Below, piece after piece: positions 1 to 13,779 of a stretch of 64,000 nt of DNA; the stretch's first letter is position 1; each line of letters starts with the position of its first letter. The translations under genes were made by a program, and so were the position numbers. The notes beneath the pieces were generated by a model that was not told where the DNA came from, ran no database searches, and saw only the letters and a program-made list of their open reading frames with translations. Origin of the DNA: Sternotherus odoratus (lineage: Eukaryota; Chordata; Testudines; Kinosternidae); assembly GCA_032164245.1 (NCBI GenBank), contig JAVMKO010000004.1:31783626-31847625 (forward strand), read 5' to 3'.

Positions 1-337
1 ATCAAGATGTTGCTTGAGAATCTCCGTTTTCACTTAAAAATTTTTAAAAACTTGTGATTGAAGAGAAAAGCTTGAAAACTGATTGCATCCTAAAGATTCA
101 GGAACCAGAAGTCAAGTAAACTATGTTAAAAAATATTTTGGGGGTGGAACAGTGGTCTGAATCAGGTTTTAGTAACCAAAACCTTTGGATTAATAATACT
201 GAGTCTTCCAGCCCAAACTCCAGCTTCTCTAAAAAAAAAATGGACACTTGCTCAGTTTCAAGTCACAAGGCCAAATCCCCATACCCTTAAACAGAGAGGT
301 AAGGGTGTGGACTTAAAGAGCATGGAAAGAAATTGTT
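1..337. other. Unassigned non-coding DNA
   Basis: AT-rich sequence with no open frame of note and no repeat that I recognise. It runs up to the CR1 fragment that begins near 338. Confidence 0.5.
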
Positions 338-745
338 TCCATAGACTCAGAGGTTTTAAGATCAGAAGGGACCGTTATGATCATCTAGTCTGACCACCTG
401 CACATTGCAGGCTACAGAGCCTCACCCACTCACTCTTGTAATAGACCCTTAATATCTGGCTAAGTTACTGACATACTCAAATCCTGGTTTAAAGAGTTTA
501 ACTTCCAGAAAATCCACCATTTAAACTAGTTTAAACCTGCAAGTGATCAATGCCCCATGCAACAGAGGAAGGTGCCCCCCTTCCCCACAGGTCTCTGCCA
601 ATCTGAACTGGAGAAATTCCTTTCCAATCCCCAATATATGTTTCAGAGAGTTACTGCTGCTTTGATAGTTATTTGACTCAATAACTGTTATGTTACCCTC
701 ATCTGAGAGTTCTGAGCAACAATATTCAAGTCTTGCTGTGACAAA
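338..745 (-). mobile_element. CR1 LINE 3' end, antisense copy
   Basis: Read on the plus strand, the segment opens with 'agatcagaagggacc' followed by 'gatcatctagtctgacc'. This is the reverse complement of the 3' end of a common reptile CR1 subfamily. It continues through 'aaacctgcaagtgatcaatgccccatg' in pieces that match the same 3' UTR. It is a 5'-truncated, non-coding copy of about 400 bp, as is usual for CR1. The short minus-strand open frame at 521-751 lies inside it and should not be taken as a gene. The outer boundaries are approximate because no target duplication is visible. Confidence 0.8.
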
Positions 746-2224
746 AATCAAGAAAAGATAATCTAAGGTTACTTAGCTTTGCGTTGTACCTTATAACATA
801 TAGAGAGAAATGTAATTGTATTTCCATTCTTTGTGCTATGCAATTTTTAAAGCATATACTGGTTACCATGCACTGTTAAAAAAAAAAATGCTGCTTCTCC
901 ACACATGAACAGTCCATGATTTACTAGTGGATAACTTCAGATCTCTGTTCCAGCCACCTGGGATTCTCTAAACATTTTCTCTAACTGAAAATAACTGAAG
1001 CTTGAGAAAGTTTACTGAGGACACTTGCCTATGAGCTATTCACTTCACTGTGTGGAGCTTGAGGGGAGAAAAGCACATGATCAGCCCATTGATTCCACTC
1101 ATTTTCTATGATTTTTTTAAAGTATTCAGTTTAACCCTTTCCCTTTCATTAAAACTTTTCCAATTCACATTTAAACTGGTGCTGTTTTTGTAGTATGCAG
1201 TATACTAATTTTGTCTCTGTGAATGCGACCAACATACCAGTTTTAATGCTCATCAGTAACAGAGATCTACTTATCCATTATAGGTCAAACCCTGCATGCG
1301 GCTTAGCTGGCTCAAGGTGCACGTGGTTACAGCCCATATTCTTCAGGAGATTGCAGTTAAATTAGGGTGTTGATTTAATTTCTTGCTCTGTCAGAAGTAC
1401 CATATTACCATATGAAATACTATTCATGTTGCATATTAAAGGGAAGTTTCAACCCACCTCACAACCCTTCCCTCATGCACAACTCCCAACTGTAGTTGAT
1501 CCTACTGTAGTATTTGTGACATTTTGAGTGAGCTGAGCTGAGCACAAATTATTTGTAGTGTGACCTTCAAAGGTAAAAACAAGGGGAGAGGAATGTGCCC
1601 AATTTGGCCTGGGGCGGGGTAGGCAAGGAAGAGATGAGAAGGTTGGGGTAGTACTAAAGAAGAGGAGGGAGGGGGACAACTTACAGTGGCATCTCCTTCT
1701 AGTTGCACCCTCAGGATGAGGTGGGGGAGATTTCAAGGTAGGAAAGTAAAAAATTACCTCTGTTCCTTCCCTATAAAGGATGAGATAAAAAGAAAAATGG
1801 GTTAATGTTATCGTAGTACTAAGGGTAAATATGTAACCACTGAGTTAATAGTGAGCAAAACACAAAGAATGAATTAAAATGCAACTGATCTAGTGCCCAA
1901 GTCTATTTTCATTTAACTGAAAGGCAATTTTCTTATTAGCTTCACTCAGGATCAAGCTCATAAGCTCTTCACATATTACTGTCAGATTTATTTATTATTT
2001 TTTGGTTAATGGTAATAGTTCTGTGTATGCAAATGAAACTTACTAAGAATTGCAAATAAAAAATATTCCAATATTTATTATAAAACCTATAGGGAAGCAA
2101 CAAGGAAATAATATCTGAGGAGTGAAGGTTGCAGTTTTAGTAATCATGAGTAAGATTTTAACTCAAGGAATTTTGATAGTGAGGAAGGTTTTTCTTTTTT
2201 GTTAGGCTTCCCAAACCTTGGTTG

Positions 2225-2295
2225 GTTTGGGAAGGTTCAATAACCTTGGTTCAATAACCACACAATTTGGTTGGTTCAATAACCAAACAATTTTA
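2225..2295. repeat. Short degenerate tandem repeat
   Basis: The motif 'ggttcaataacc' occurs three times, with 'ttggttggt' blocks between copies. It looks like a local slippage product. It is too short to classify. Confidence 0.6.
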
Positions 2296-3320
2296 CTAGT
2301 ATAAAATTAGGAGGTTCCCCTATGGTTCACTTTATTTAATAGAAACATATTGAGAAATAGAAGAACATTAAATTGGTGGGCTATACAGTTCAAGCAAAAG
2401 GTTTTCAGCCATCAAATACCTACAATATATACCTGAAAAATAGTAATACAAATCAGACTTAATACAGTGTTTTACTTCTTCAGTACAAATGGAATAATAG
2501 GAATATTTATACTTTAACTATGAATTTCTCTATAAATAGCATATCTATTACAATTGTTTTTATCTGGTCTTAGAGTAACTAGCTTTAGTCAAAACCATTC
2601 AAAGATAAAATTCCAGTACTTCTTATTTTCATGGCAATTCCAAAGATTATCCATTAAATAACAGCAGTGCTCCTTCCCCCTCCTTTGCTGGAGTTACCCC
2701 ATGACTGCAATTTAGCATGTACATATTTTGCATTAGAATTTGATCCTCTGTCTTTCACATCTCTTAGCAGAAGGTTGAACTCGGTTGTACTCTCTGATTT
2801 TTGGTTTACCCAGCTTTTCAAGGCTTTACTCTCATATGAGTTCCATTCCTGTCAAGGATTTACTCAGTGGGGCAATAATATTAATACCTCTCTCTCTCGC
2901 TCTCTCTCTCTTCCCTGCTCTTGCTCCTGCCTTTGTTTTAGGATTTTATTTATTTATTTAAACCACTTAAGTAGCATATGGTTGGAAGTTTCCCAGATAA
3001 TCCATAAACTCTCCTTATTCATCTCCGATTGTCCGAATTATGCAAAAAATATGATTGTTGCAGGTGTAACTTCCAGCAGAATAAATTAGGAAAAGGGAAA
3101 CATACATTGGTGTTCTGCTACTAGTGCTGACCATGTAGAAAATTCTGAGATTACCCATAATATCTATTGAATCTCCAAATGTATTGACCTGAAATGTACC
3201 AGCTAGAAAAATAATAGTTACCCTGGGGAAAGAATAGCATTGGATTAACAGCTAGATAAAGAAAAAAGAAAATGCCAAGATTAATCATTTTATTTTTTGA
3301 TATAAAATATAACAATAAGA

Positions 3321-3342
3321 GGTGTGTGTGTGTGTGTGTGTG
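3321..3342. repeat. (GT)n microsatellite
   Basis: About ten uninterrupted GT units preceded by an AT-rich stretch and followed by a T run. Confidence 0.9.
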
Positions 3343-3569
3343 TTTTTTAAAAGAACAGCAAATAAGTTATTTATCTTCACTCAACCTGCAATGAAATAGA
3401 CAGGCCAAAAATACAAGTCCTAGAATACAGTTTGTCCTTGAAAACTCCTGCAGAAAGGTACAGATAATTTGCTTGTTAACATCAAATAACATTCTGGAGT
3501 CTGCTTACTCACAGCATTAGACATCATGACACTGACTCTTTTTTTAAAATTTAAAATATAACACATATA

Positions 3570-3570
3570 C

Positions 3571-3619
<49 letters not shown>
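3570..3619. repeat. (CA)n microsatellite
   Basis: More than twenty CA units, preceded by an imperfect 'acatacatacata' stretch. This repeat creates the Val-Cys run in the minus-strand frame at 3420-3614, which is therefore not a gene. Confidence 0.95.
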
Positions 3620-4727
3620 AATCCTGAACCTCATTTGCTAAATTCTATACCACTGTTGCTTGTGCTTAGGACAGAAAGTTAAATATGAATTCAAAGAGGT
3701 TACAAAAGAAACAGAGGTGGAAATACAACTTCTAATTGGAGGGAGAGGAGGGTATACACCAGTTTTTAAAAAAATGTAATGGTAAGATGACACTGAAGCC
3801 TAATTAAACATGCAAAAGTCAGAGATGCCAAATACAAGGCTGTACACACAAATTCTAGGTTGTACATGCAACTCTACCTCTTTGGGTATGTGTTGTGATA
3901 CAGGCTTTAGTTATGCAGTAAAATATTTTTGTCTGAAACCTTAATATACATGCATAGAAATAACTTGCTGAGCAAGAGGGAAATAAAATCAAAGGATTAG
4001 TTGTGCTTGTGTTTACAATGGGTTCTTTTCTGTTCATTGTGATAAGGTAGGTCCCTCACCATTGATCCATATCATGAGCTGTACAAAAGATGTACCGGTA
4101 ATAGAACTAAAATTAAGAATATATTTTGAAATACTGTATTTTATATTTTAATTGTATTTTCCTAGTAAGAACCAGTGAATTTTTGTTTTGTTGACTTTTT
4201 CACATTTAGATACAATAAAAACTGAAATGCTGACATACCTGATCAAAACTTCACCTTTCTGCAACCTCATTCACTTAACTCAATTGCTTTCTCATTCTAA
4301 TCTGCCAGGCATGCCTTCTTTTCTCTTCTTGTTTCTGTGACTTCCGACACTTAGATGTTGCTGGTTTTGCTCTGCTGTTTGTGCTGGCCTAACAATCTAA
4401 AACTCTCTTCTTCCAATCTACTCCCTCTTTAAAAATTGCCTTCAAACCAGTTGTGCAATATTGGCATGTTGAGACATGACCTTGTTACTGCTGGTCCCAC
4501 AAAACTGAGTTGTATAAGTTATAAAGGGCACAGAGTTAGGGAACTAGTGGAGGTAGTATATAGAAAATGTTTAGCATGTGGTAGATATGTAATTAAAGTA
4601 CCGGTACATTAAAATATTTTTAATGTAGAAAGGATTATATTAATTTGTCCTATTTTTGTGTGTGACCCTTATCTCCATAGTATTTAAGCACCTCAAAACT
4701 GCAATGAATTTACACTATCAATACCTA

Positions 4728-4890
4728 TAGGGGTAGGGAAGAGACAATATCCCCATTTTACAGATTAGGAAATGGCACACACAAACTAAATTATTTAAAC
4801 CAAGCTCACACGGGGAATTATATGGCATGACTGGGAACTAATCCCAGAGCTCTGTGTCCCAATCCAATGCCTTAGGCACATGACCTTCCT
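4728..4890 (-). mobile_element. MIR SINE, antisense copy
   Basis: The plus strand reads 'ccccattttacagattagg', then a degraded 'gtcacac' segment, then 'gggaactaatcccagagctc'. This is the reverse complement of the MIR core plus its tRNA-derived head. MIR copies are ancient and shared across amniotes, which fits the high divergence here. It is non-coding and its ends are approximate. Confidence 0.75.
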
Positions 4891-7800
4891 TTCTACATCA
4901 CGGACCTTTAAAAATATGAGATTTTCTTTGTGTTTGCCACATGCATATGTTCATCCCAATGATCTACTTAACCCCTAGTCTATCACCCTGTTTAGTTCCA
5001 GTTTCAATTGCAACATGTACTTCTTGAGAACCTTCCCCCAATACAGCCTGCTTTTCAGTCAAAGGTATCACTTATGCTGTTGAACTACTCTAAAATGAAA
5101 CACCAATCAGAATTAGCTGACAGACAATATAACTCATGAATATTTCTTTCAGTGATATCCATCAACATGCAGCCACCCACTGATTTGAACGGATGCTATA
5201 GATTAGATTAAATTCTAGAATCTCCCAGCTGGGCCACTAGAATCCCAGTGCAGGCAAAGTCAGTGATGACAAGTTAATCTACATAGGCTGCATCCGGAGT
5301 TCAAACTGTCACAGCAACCCAGATGTTCTTCAACAAACAGGTCTAGCTACCTCCTGTATGAAGTCCCTGTCTTGCTAATGGATGCAAAAAAATCTTGAGT
5401 TGAGGCAAAGTTCAGGATCTGTCAAACCTGTGTATTGGCTGTATGGCTTTCCATGTCAGGAACTTGGACCATATTACAGACACAGTTAGAGGGCTAGAGG
5501 CATTCCATATGCACTATCTATGCCAATGCTGAGTATACAGTGCTTTGATTTTGTGCAAAAAATCATAATCTCGCAGAGATCTGGTCTTTCTTCAGTCAAT
5601 CATATACAAAGGTGGCATTGTCTTCTCTTTGGCTATGTCACTCCAGCACACCATGCTCTCAAAGTCTCCTTTGACACCCCCTGACCCTACCTGACATTGC
5701 CTACAGGGCCCCCCAGGAGCTGTGTGGATTCACAGGAGTGAACTGGATCTGGGAACTTAACTACATGATGCCTGGTGCAACGCCATCAGTTGTGGTTACT
5801 TTGACTGGTGCATCAGTCCTTAGTAGACCAGGCAGGGATGATGATGATGATATAAATTAGAAAAATTCCATATTTAACCTTCTGTATTTCCCTATCTGTG
5901 ACCGAACCTGAGGTTCAGATTTTCTTTGATCCAATAATATAGATTGCTACTCAGCCCAAAGGTCTGCTCCATCTCTAATTAATGTAGTTGTAGCTAAATT
6001 GATATTGATTGTTAGTGACTGATGCTAACTAATACTGACTTTCATAGTTAAGTGAATTTATAGTGGATGCATATGTAACGGTCAGCACTTTAAAAATTCA
6101 TCTCTAAGAAGCTGTGAAATGTGTAAGGAAGAACAGATGTCATTGTAGTGCTCCCCTTAAGAATCATTGACAAAATTATTTTTTTAAATTCTCTTCTGCT
6201 TTTGGATATGTGATTTGTATTTTGACAATATTAGTGTTATGCTCATACATACATGTTTATCTACAGATTTAGCAAGTTCTTTCTTATAGCAATTTTTATC
6301 CTTTCTCATGGCTGTTAAACCTCATAACAGAAAAAAGGTAGTTGTATCAAAGCCAAATTGTATTTATGACCTAAGAAGATGACAATATAACTTCCCGGTA
6401 GGTAGCATTTATAATATAAGCTGACAAGTAAATCTTTGTTTATGACTGGGATGGCAGAACAACCCAGAATGTTTGTCAATAGAGGGTTTTATAACTGTGT
6501 GAAACAAAAATCCCTTATAACATTTTGAAAGCAGAATTTAACTGGATGATGCTTTATTATTTTGTAATAGATGGTGCCATTGTCATAAATAAGATTTAGT
6601 ATGTTAGTCAAATGAAAGTGCATGCAATGAATACAGAAGTGTAACTGTCAGTACCTGCACAACAAATCTAATTAAATGGTGTCTCATTGAAGATGATTTA
6701 AATGAAAAGATAATGAAGCAAATCACATGAAATTTGTTTAACAGATTTTTTTCTGAAAGAATAGGAAAGGTCATTATAATTAGGGAAGTAGTCTTCCATG
6801 TTAAACTTTTTTTTAACTAATTTATAATCCTGAGTTTAAAAAAAGAGTAAAAACAAAATGAAATGGAACATCATCGAAATGTGGTTTTGTTTGCTACGCC
6901 CAGAAAAGGAAATCTTAGAGACACTTTATCTAGAGATGGGATTGAACCTTATCAGATTTGAATCTTCCCTGAATTTTGAACAATTGCAGGTTCAAATCCA
7001 AAATTCACCACTCTCACCAATTTATTGGACTGATGTTAGCCAAGACCCCGAGATTTTAGAAATATTTTTATATGAATCTGGATGTGAACTTCATGACTAG
7101 GGACCTTCTCTCTAATTTTAATAAATGTTCCATCCATGTAGCACGTGCTGAGAAGTCAGTGGGACTAAAGCTTGTCCTTAAGTGCTCTCCTGAACTGGGA
7201 GAGGAACCTGTGTGCACAGAGCCAAAACTGAATCCTACACAACCTAGGCAAAACACCTAATAAGTCATGAAAGTCAAGAGGAATTTTGTCTGATATCAGG
7301 CATGGAAGATAGCAATCATATACAAACCCCTGTCATTTTCCTCATTGTGGCACCCAATCTTGCCAGGAGTAGAAGTCATAATAAGATGGCTGTAAAAGTT
7401 TGCTCTAAGACATTTACAATCTTAGTAAAGGAGTAGCTGTTTCTTAATGATTTTTGTTGATTTCCTGCACCTGCTCACCTAGAAATTAAAAATTTGCACA
7501 TGATTAGCCTCTATCAGCATTTCATTTGTAATAGATCTGATTTAAGTTTTAAAAAGATTTGGCCAAAGTGATTTAAACTCACAATTCCATATTTTCACAC
7601 TGATAGAGCATCTATCTCCCACACAAGTGAAGGGGGTTAACAGAAGTCTGAGTGATCAGTTAGCCCACCTTGCTTCACCTAGAGGGTGTGTCAAACTTGA
7701 TTTGTTATTAGACTCAAATGGGGAAACTTGGTTGTCTTTGTGAAAGAAGTGGGAGCTGCAAGGTGGATACAGGAGAGATGGAATTCCTGCTCTCTGGAAA

Positions 7801-10800
7801 AGCACATGGATGAAGGGCTCAGGGATGGAATTAATCCCTATGTTGGGCCCTGGAAAGGGGGTACGGCACAGAGAGGAAGTTCTTGAGGGTCATCATCCCA
7901 GAAAGGAAAGAAAGAAGTCGGAGAACCTAAGGGAGAAGCCAGAGACCTGGAAACCAGAGGAGAGGCTGTGTTAAGCACAGGCTTCAGGGAAGCAGCGTAA
8001 GGGACTCAGAGATGGAAGTGGCCCAGGGAAACAGCAGTGCATCTGAATAAATAGATCTAGCTACTTAATATAGAGTCCCAGGTCCAGAACCCAGTGTAGA
8101 AGGTAGGCGTGAGTTCCGCAACCAGCCCCAAGGACGATGTGTGCAAATCCAGTGTAAGGACTGCTGAAGTTGGAGCTTTAATGTCAGGCTGAAGAGTAGC
8201 CAAGAGGCTGTTGGGATGTTTTCCGGACTTCAGCTGTACTTTTTGTAACTTCAGAAGCAGTGGAAATTAACCATGATCTGGCCAGAGAGCCAAGCTGAGA
8301 GAAGAAGCAGACCACACCTGGAGCAATGGTCACAAAATCTATTACAGAGGACAGAGCCTGCTATGCTACACCCTGCCAGAAAGGGGGAGTAGTGAGTCTA
8401 CCCTGCTACATGCATATACAAACATTTTATCCACCAGTTTCCATATGGAAACTTACTACATATAGGTTGCATTCTAAATGCATAATGACAGAAAGCTCCA
8501 TGAGGAGATAACCTATGTACCTTACTCAGGAGTGACAGACCCCTGGCTCTCCAAGTAAGATTACATTACAGGGGGAAATGTAGCCTCTACAGAACAGAAA
8601 GTGGACACAGGTGGGGAGTTGGCAGCATCTTAATTCAGCTGTGTTGACCAGAATGTTGGAGAAGACAGAGCCAGTGAGGAAAGGGAAGTGAGCTGCTCTA
8701 GGAAAAAGCTTTACTGCCCTGTAGAGAAAGGGGGACTCAGACTGAGTTGAGGCTTTGAGTCAAAATTATTTCTCTGGTCTGTTCTTGGGGCAACACAACT
8801 TAACTGAGATCCACTGCAAAGTGACAAGGTGGTCCTGGATGGCCACTTACCATCCCTCTCCCATAATGTCCCTCTCATGTATTCTTCCAGAGTTCCAGAC
8901 AGGGCCATTGCTTCTCCCTAATTCTTCAGAGATGTAGCTTCTTCTTGCCCTACTGTACAATAGTCTAGAAATAGTTAATCCCCTGGTGGTTAATGTTTAA
9001 GAACAAAAGGGCTCATTATGATCATATGGCTAGAAGCTCTATGACTGAGGAGGTAGCACTAGATAGTCTTTACATTGATAGCCTCTGGAACTCCTGAGCA
9101 ATTTTTCCATAATACTTTGTGTAGGAAACTCCTGTGGGTAACCTTTCTACCCATGAAAACGTATTCTAGGATGCTATTTGCCTAATTTCATCTCTGGTGT
9201 TACCTTTATATCTCCCTACCCTTGTCCTTCCCTTCATGGCACATTTTTAACTGAATTGCTGCCAACTCTATTGTAGTTTAAAAAACCAAAAGTAATTTAT
9301 ACCAGTGTATAGAAGAGAGAACTGGCATTGAGAGACAGCTGTCAATACTTCATTCACAGTAGTAAGAAGTGAAAATCCTGTTGTGAAATCAAAGGTCCTT
9401 AAGAACAAAATACTGGATTGGAAACCGTTTCCAAGTAGAAAAAGTCTTCTGTTTTTCATTTTTCACCATGTTGTTTGCTCAGTGAAAGACGCATTTGGCA
9501 ATGAAGTGACTCTCAACAGGGTCTGTAGTGCAGGTGCTTAATTGCCTAGGACAATCAGTTATCTGTGAAATAAGGCACTTAATGGTACTGTAGCGTCAGC
9601 TGGTTTCTCCAAATGGCAATAAGAATTACCATTAGGCCCAAAGGTAGCTAAAATGCTTTTAGTTTTCTGAAGGAAGGATAAAATGGTTTTCTGATTAATA
9701 TTGCATAATTGAAGGTTACTACATAAAAGTTCCATTATGCTGTGGGAGCAGAAAAGATTAACTGCCAATTATCTATTGGTTGGTAGGTTTAAACTTTAAA
9801 TGGTAGAGATGGGCTTCTGCAAAATATGGATCAGCTACCCTTTACATGCCCACATACTGTTTTTTGGGTTGTTTTTTTTAATTATTCCAGGTGTTAGTTC
9901 AGCCCTTTATTGAAATAGTACATACTTGTATCATTTGGATTAACGTTCATTTCCAGTTTTCAGAACCGCTTACAACAAAACCACAATTCAAGGGTGTTTG
10001 CTTCAGGTTTCCATTTCAGGTCCATCTATCTCTTCTCTGACTACTTTGAATGCTGCAATTAGGGCAATTTAGTGTATTGCTATTTTCCAAGCACCGTGTA
10101 CTGGGTTTGTACAGTTACACATCACTACTGAAGTACTGTACAGGAGTAGTGGGATGATGTGAATGATGTGAATGCAAAATCTCCTTTTTAAATATAGCAT
10201 TTAAAAATATCTAATTAGTTACAATTCAATTATCTCATGAATGTTAGTAATTACTACAGTTATACCTTCTATTCTAACTCCTGCTCATCACTTGCTGCAC
10301 CTTTGGGCTGACATGTACTGTCCTCAAGCTCTCCATCTCCCTTGAAGTTAGTTCTGATCTGAAATCAGGCCTCCAGTATGTGTGGAGGAGCAATCTATAA
10401 TTTGATTTGCAGAAGGCAGCTTCTGAATTAACAGCTTTTAGGCAGAGACCTTGAAACTAATTCATTTTTCAAATAAGGGTTCAATTCTATGGCCCTGATC
10501 CTCAGCTGATGTGAAGCTAATATATATAATGAAAAATAGGTTATGTAGGTCCAATTTCTTATTAGAATGTTTAATTGGAGATGATGTGTCAGTCAAATTT
10601 GCTGTCTTAATTACTAAAGTTTAGGTTAACAAGTTTTTGATGTTTGCCCAATAAACTGAAAACAGGAGAAAAAAAACTACTCTAAAAGTCTCTAGATTTA
10701 ACTTGTTTTGATCATGTAGTTATATGCATGAATATTTATCCAGTGATTACTCAATCCATGGAGATTATAAAACATGATTACTTCCTAGTTGAGCTCTAAT

Positions 10801-13148
10801 TTGACTACGTTATATCTTTTCAGCTGATTTGATAATCATAAACAATAAAGCAAAGAAAGCTTGAATCATTCTATTTGTCCAAGGGCATGGGTCTCAAGGT
10901 GAGACTTTTTTTCACCTAATCTATTTGGAAAAATAAACAGACTAAACATGGGCATTTTAAAGCACATAAACAAGGTGCACATTTGCTTCTGTACCATTCC
11001 TCTTAAAGCTTGCATCACTTGCAATACAACTGCTTCAGACACCAGACTAGGATCACTGGTTTAAATAATAATAGACAATCTAACACCATTTCTTAAAGCA
11101 CCTAGTTTTCTTTCCTTTCTGATCTCTCATCCAAAGGCTAACAAAGCCTAACTGCTTACATTGAAAGAACTGATGAGATGAAAGCACAAGATGGTATGGT
11201 TGCGAGAAAGTAGGTAGTGGAGAATCTGAAAAAAAACCTGCCCAATAAATCAAAAAATTACATGTTTCTTCTTAATATTTTAGCACATTCTCTCTCTTTG
11301 CTCTCCACCCCTTTAAAGTTATTTCTGTTTGAAAAGGATTCTTTATTTTACATAGAATAAAAGATGGAAAACACCGGTAGAGAATGTGCTAGCGCATTCT
11401 GAGAGTACAGCAGGTAAAGATAACAATGAACCCATCTGTAGTAACCTACTTATACTGTGAAGAGGCCATATCTTGGTGCACATACAAATATTTCACATTC
11501 CAGATATATTTTTATCAATCTCTCCTGCTGGTTTCTTTTGTTCTTCCTCTCAATGACTCAGTCATGCTGCCCAGGAAAACTTTTTGTATTGCTTGTTTAG
11601 AGGAATAGTATGTACTCTGTCCTTGTCTCTTGGCTCCAACATTAATGCTGCACTATCAACACATTGCCAGACTGGTCCAGCCAGTGCAGCAGCAATGGAA
11701 ATCTGCCGTCTGGATATTTTTCCATGTCTTCTGGAGACAACTGATGTGACCTACTACACTGAGAAAAGAGGTTTTACCACCATAGTTATAATTCCCAACA
11801 CACACAGTAGAGCTGCAGTTAGAACCACAGACTCTCACAAAAAATCCCAATCTGTTCCCACCAAGACAATTAGTGTATCCTCTAGCCATAACACTTAGAA
11901 AAGGAGGTTGGTTTGTTTTTTCTCTTCCATAGCAATGCCTTTCGCTTCTAGATATGAATGAATAAATTTGATTTTTAAGGGAATATTTGCAGAGTTTTGG
12001 CCTCTTCTGTAAATGTACAACTTAGTTAATGACTGACTTAGCTAATGTTGAGACTCATTATGCTAATAGTCATTGTAGTTAATGTTCCCAGTAGTAGAAT
12101 TATTGCCTCACCATAAGTTAACTTTACTGAGTGCAGTAAATTAATTGTGAGGCATTTCACTTTTTCTATAAATGAGATGCTGTTCACACACTTTGTACAT
12201 ATGATGATATGATTTAGAATAGAAGAGGATAACGTGAAAAAGGTGGTTGCTTAATAAGGACTCAGCTATTCACATCTCACCATTAGCAAATTAAAGACTA
12301 CATGAATGGTCTAATTTCAACCCTGCTTCCCCCACTTTTCTATAGTAGTCATGCTTTTTGTGTTATATTGATACTTGACACTCAATTCTTTGTAAACAAC
12401 TAATAAGTTATGAATTGATGTCAAAGATGAATCATTGGCTATCTGCTTAGATAGTAAAGATGAGTCATTTGCTTCTCACGATGAATTAGACTTCTGTTTG
12501 AGTTGCAGCTCTTTTTAGAAATTAACTGCAGTACACAGGCTATTAATAATGGCAGACTATTGATCCAGCTTTTCAGTTCCATCTCTCACTGTTAAAAATT
12601 AAAGGCACTAGGGAGTTATATTTAATAGTTAGCTGATTGTTCACTGACACCTCCATAAAAAAAAACCTTGGGAACATTATTGGACATCAAAGCTATTATT
12701 TATTTAGGATGCATATTTTTATATCCCTTGATATAAAAGAGGGAAAATATTTTTCCTCTTCATTGATATAGACTGGTGAACTACCTTCCTTAAATCAAGA
12801 ATGTTGTTCCCTAATTCCTGTCCTCAAAAGGATTTTTAAAAATAATGTTTAATGTATATCATTTGGCAATATTTCTCTCAATTATTTTAAATAGGAATGG
12901 AAATCAACATAAATCTAGGTGGTCTAAAAACTATCTGCTGCATTATGAATAAAGGATGCGGGGGTAGGGATTTAAAATGTGCATGTTTTGAAGATTCTCC
13001 AATTCTCCAATTAATTCTTCATTAATGAGTGAAAATGTATTACATATATGAAAATCTATTGCAAAGATTGCAGGAGGGCAACTAAATGGCACTCAAATAT
13101 AACTACATTTATTTTTCTTGCCCATCAGAACACTCTACTGGTATAGAG
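4891..13148. other. Long stretch without a supported gene
   Basis: Frames up to 104 codons occur, for example at 11584-11898, but none shows a domain, a plausible splice context or codon structure that I can support. Part of 7690-8300 is purine-rich and resembles a decayed LTR-type sequence ('gaagtggcccagggaaacagcag'), but no ends or target duplication are visible. A (GAT)n run is at about 5837-5851. Confidence 0.5.
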
Positions 13149-13244
13149 CAGTGTTTCTCAGTGGCTGGCCTCGGAGATCTCCCTGACACAGTTTAGGAAG
13201 GCAGGAAGCCAGTCCGTGGTATCAAAACAAGTTGAGAAACACTG
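13149..13244. mobile_element. Short hAT-type MITE remnant
   Basis: The segment starts with CAGTGTTTCTCA and ends with TGAGAAACACTG, a 12-bp perfect terminal inverted repeat around a 96-bp element. This terminus resembles the 'cagtg.ttctcaa' ends of many vertebrate hAT MITEs. The flanking 8-mers, gtatagag and taatcatt, do not match. Either the target duplication has decayed or the true ends lie slightly elsewhere. Confidence 0.7.
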
Positions 13245-13473
13245 TAATCATTACTTCAGTGGGAGCTGCAGCTGCCTGTATCTCTAAAAATAAGGCCACT
13301 AATTCTTTGGCCAAAATAAGGCCATTTTGGTGCACAGGATGGGTATCTGTGGGCTAAATAATCAGATTAAGTATAATTACATTACATACTATATGTTTTT
13401 GCTAGAAGAACCCTTACCATATCTGGCACTCGTACTGCAAAAATCCTTAACACAGGGATCCATAACACAATCA

Positions 13474-13779
13474 GGGTATGTCTACCAGCAAAAAAACAAA
13501 CAAACAAAAAAAGCCTCTCAGATCTGAGTATCAAAGCCTGGGTGGGTCAATTGACTTAGGGAGCATTAGGGGTCTTAAAAATAACAGTGTAGATGTTTGG
13601 GCTCATGCTGAAACCTGGGTTCTGAGACCCACCCTTCTCACCATGTTTCAGAACCCAGCTAAAGCCTTAGCCCGGATATCTGTGCTGCTATTTTTAGCCC
13701 TGTAATGTGAACCCAAATAAGTAGATCCAGTCAGGGAGACTCACTACTGTGGATCATTTTCTGATAGGCAGACATACCC
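13474..13779. mobile_element. Terminal-inverted-repeat element (AGGGTATGTCTAC ends)
   Basis: The left end reads 'agggtatgtctacc' and the right end reads 'gcagacataccct', whose reverse complement is agggtatgtctgc. The two ends therefore form an inverted repeat with one mismatch over 13 bases. Internal sequence has inverted stretches such as 'aacctgggttctgagacccac' and 'atgtttcagaacccagct'. The immediately flanking triplets are tca and tta, which could be a decayed 3-bp duplication of the PIF/Harbinger type; that class assignment is inference. The frames at 13327-13705 lie partly inside it. Confidence 0.6.

Larger units (their letters stand above)
746..4727. other. Non-coding stretch with microsatellites
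   Basis: No gene is recognisable. Visible structure consists of a local duplication of 'ggttcaataacc' around 2233-2292, a CT run near 2890-2920, a GT run at about 3321-3342 and a CA run at about 3574-3618. The open frames at 1473-1736 and 2667-3089 have low-complexity compositions and no domain signature. Confidence 0.6.

Noticed and set aside
2667..3089. 140-codon plus-strand open frame
   Set aside because: It runs through a CT microsatellite, has a low-complexity Ser/Leu/Cys-rich translation and shows no domain.
5140..5870. Possible decayed coding segment with several short blocks
   Set aside because: Stops occur in all frames and no domain or repeat consensus could be matched.
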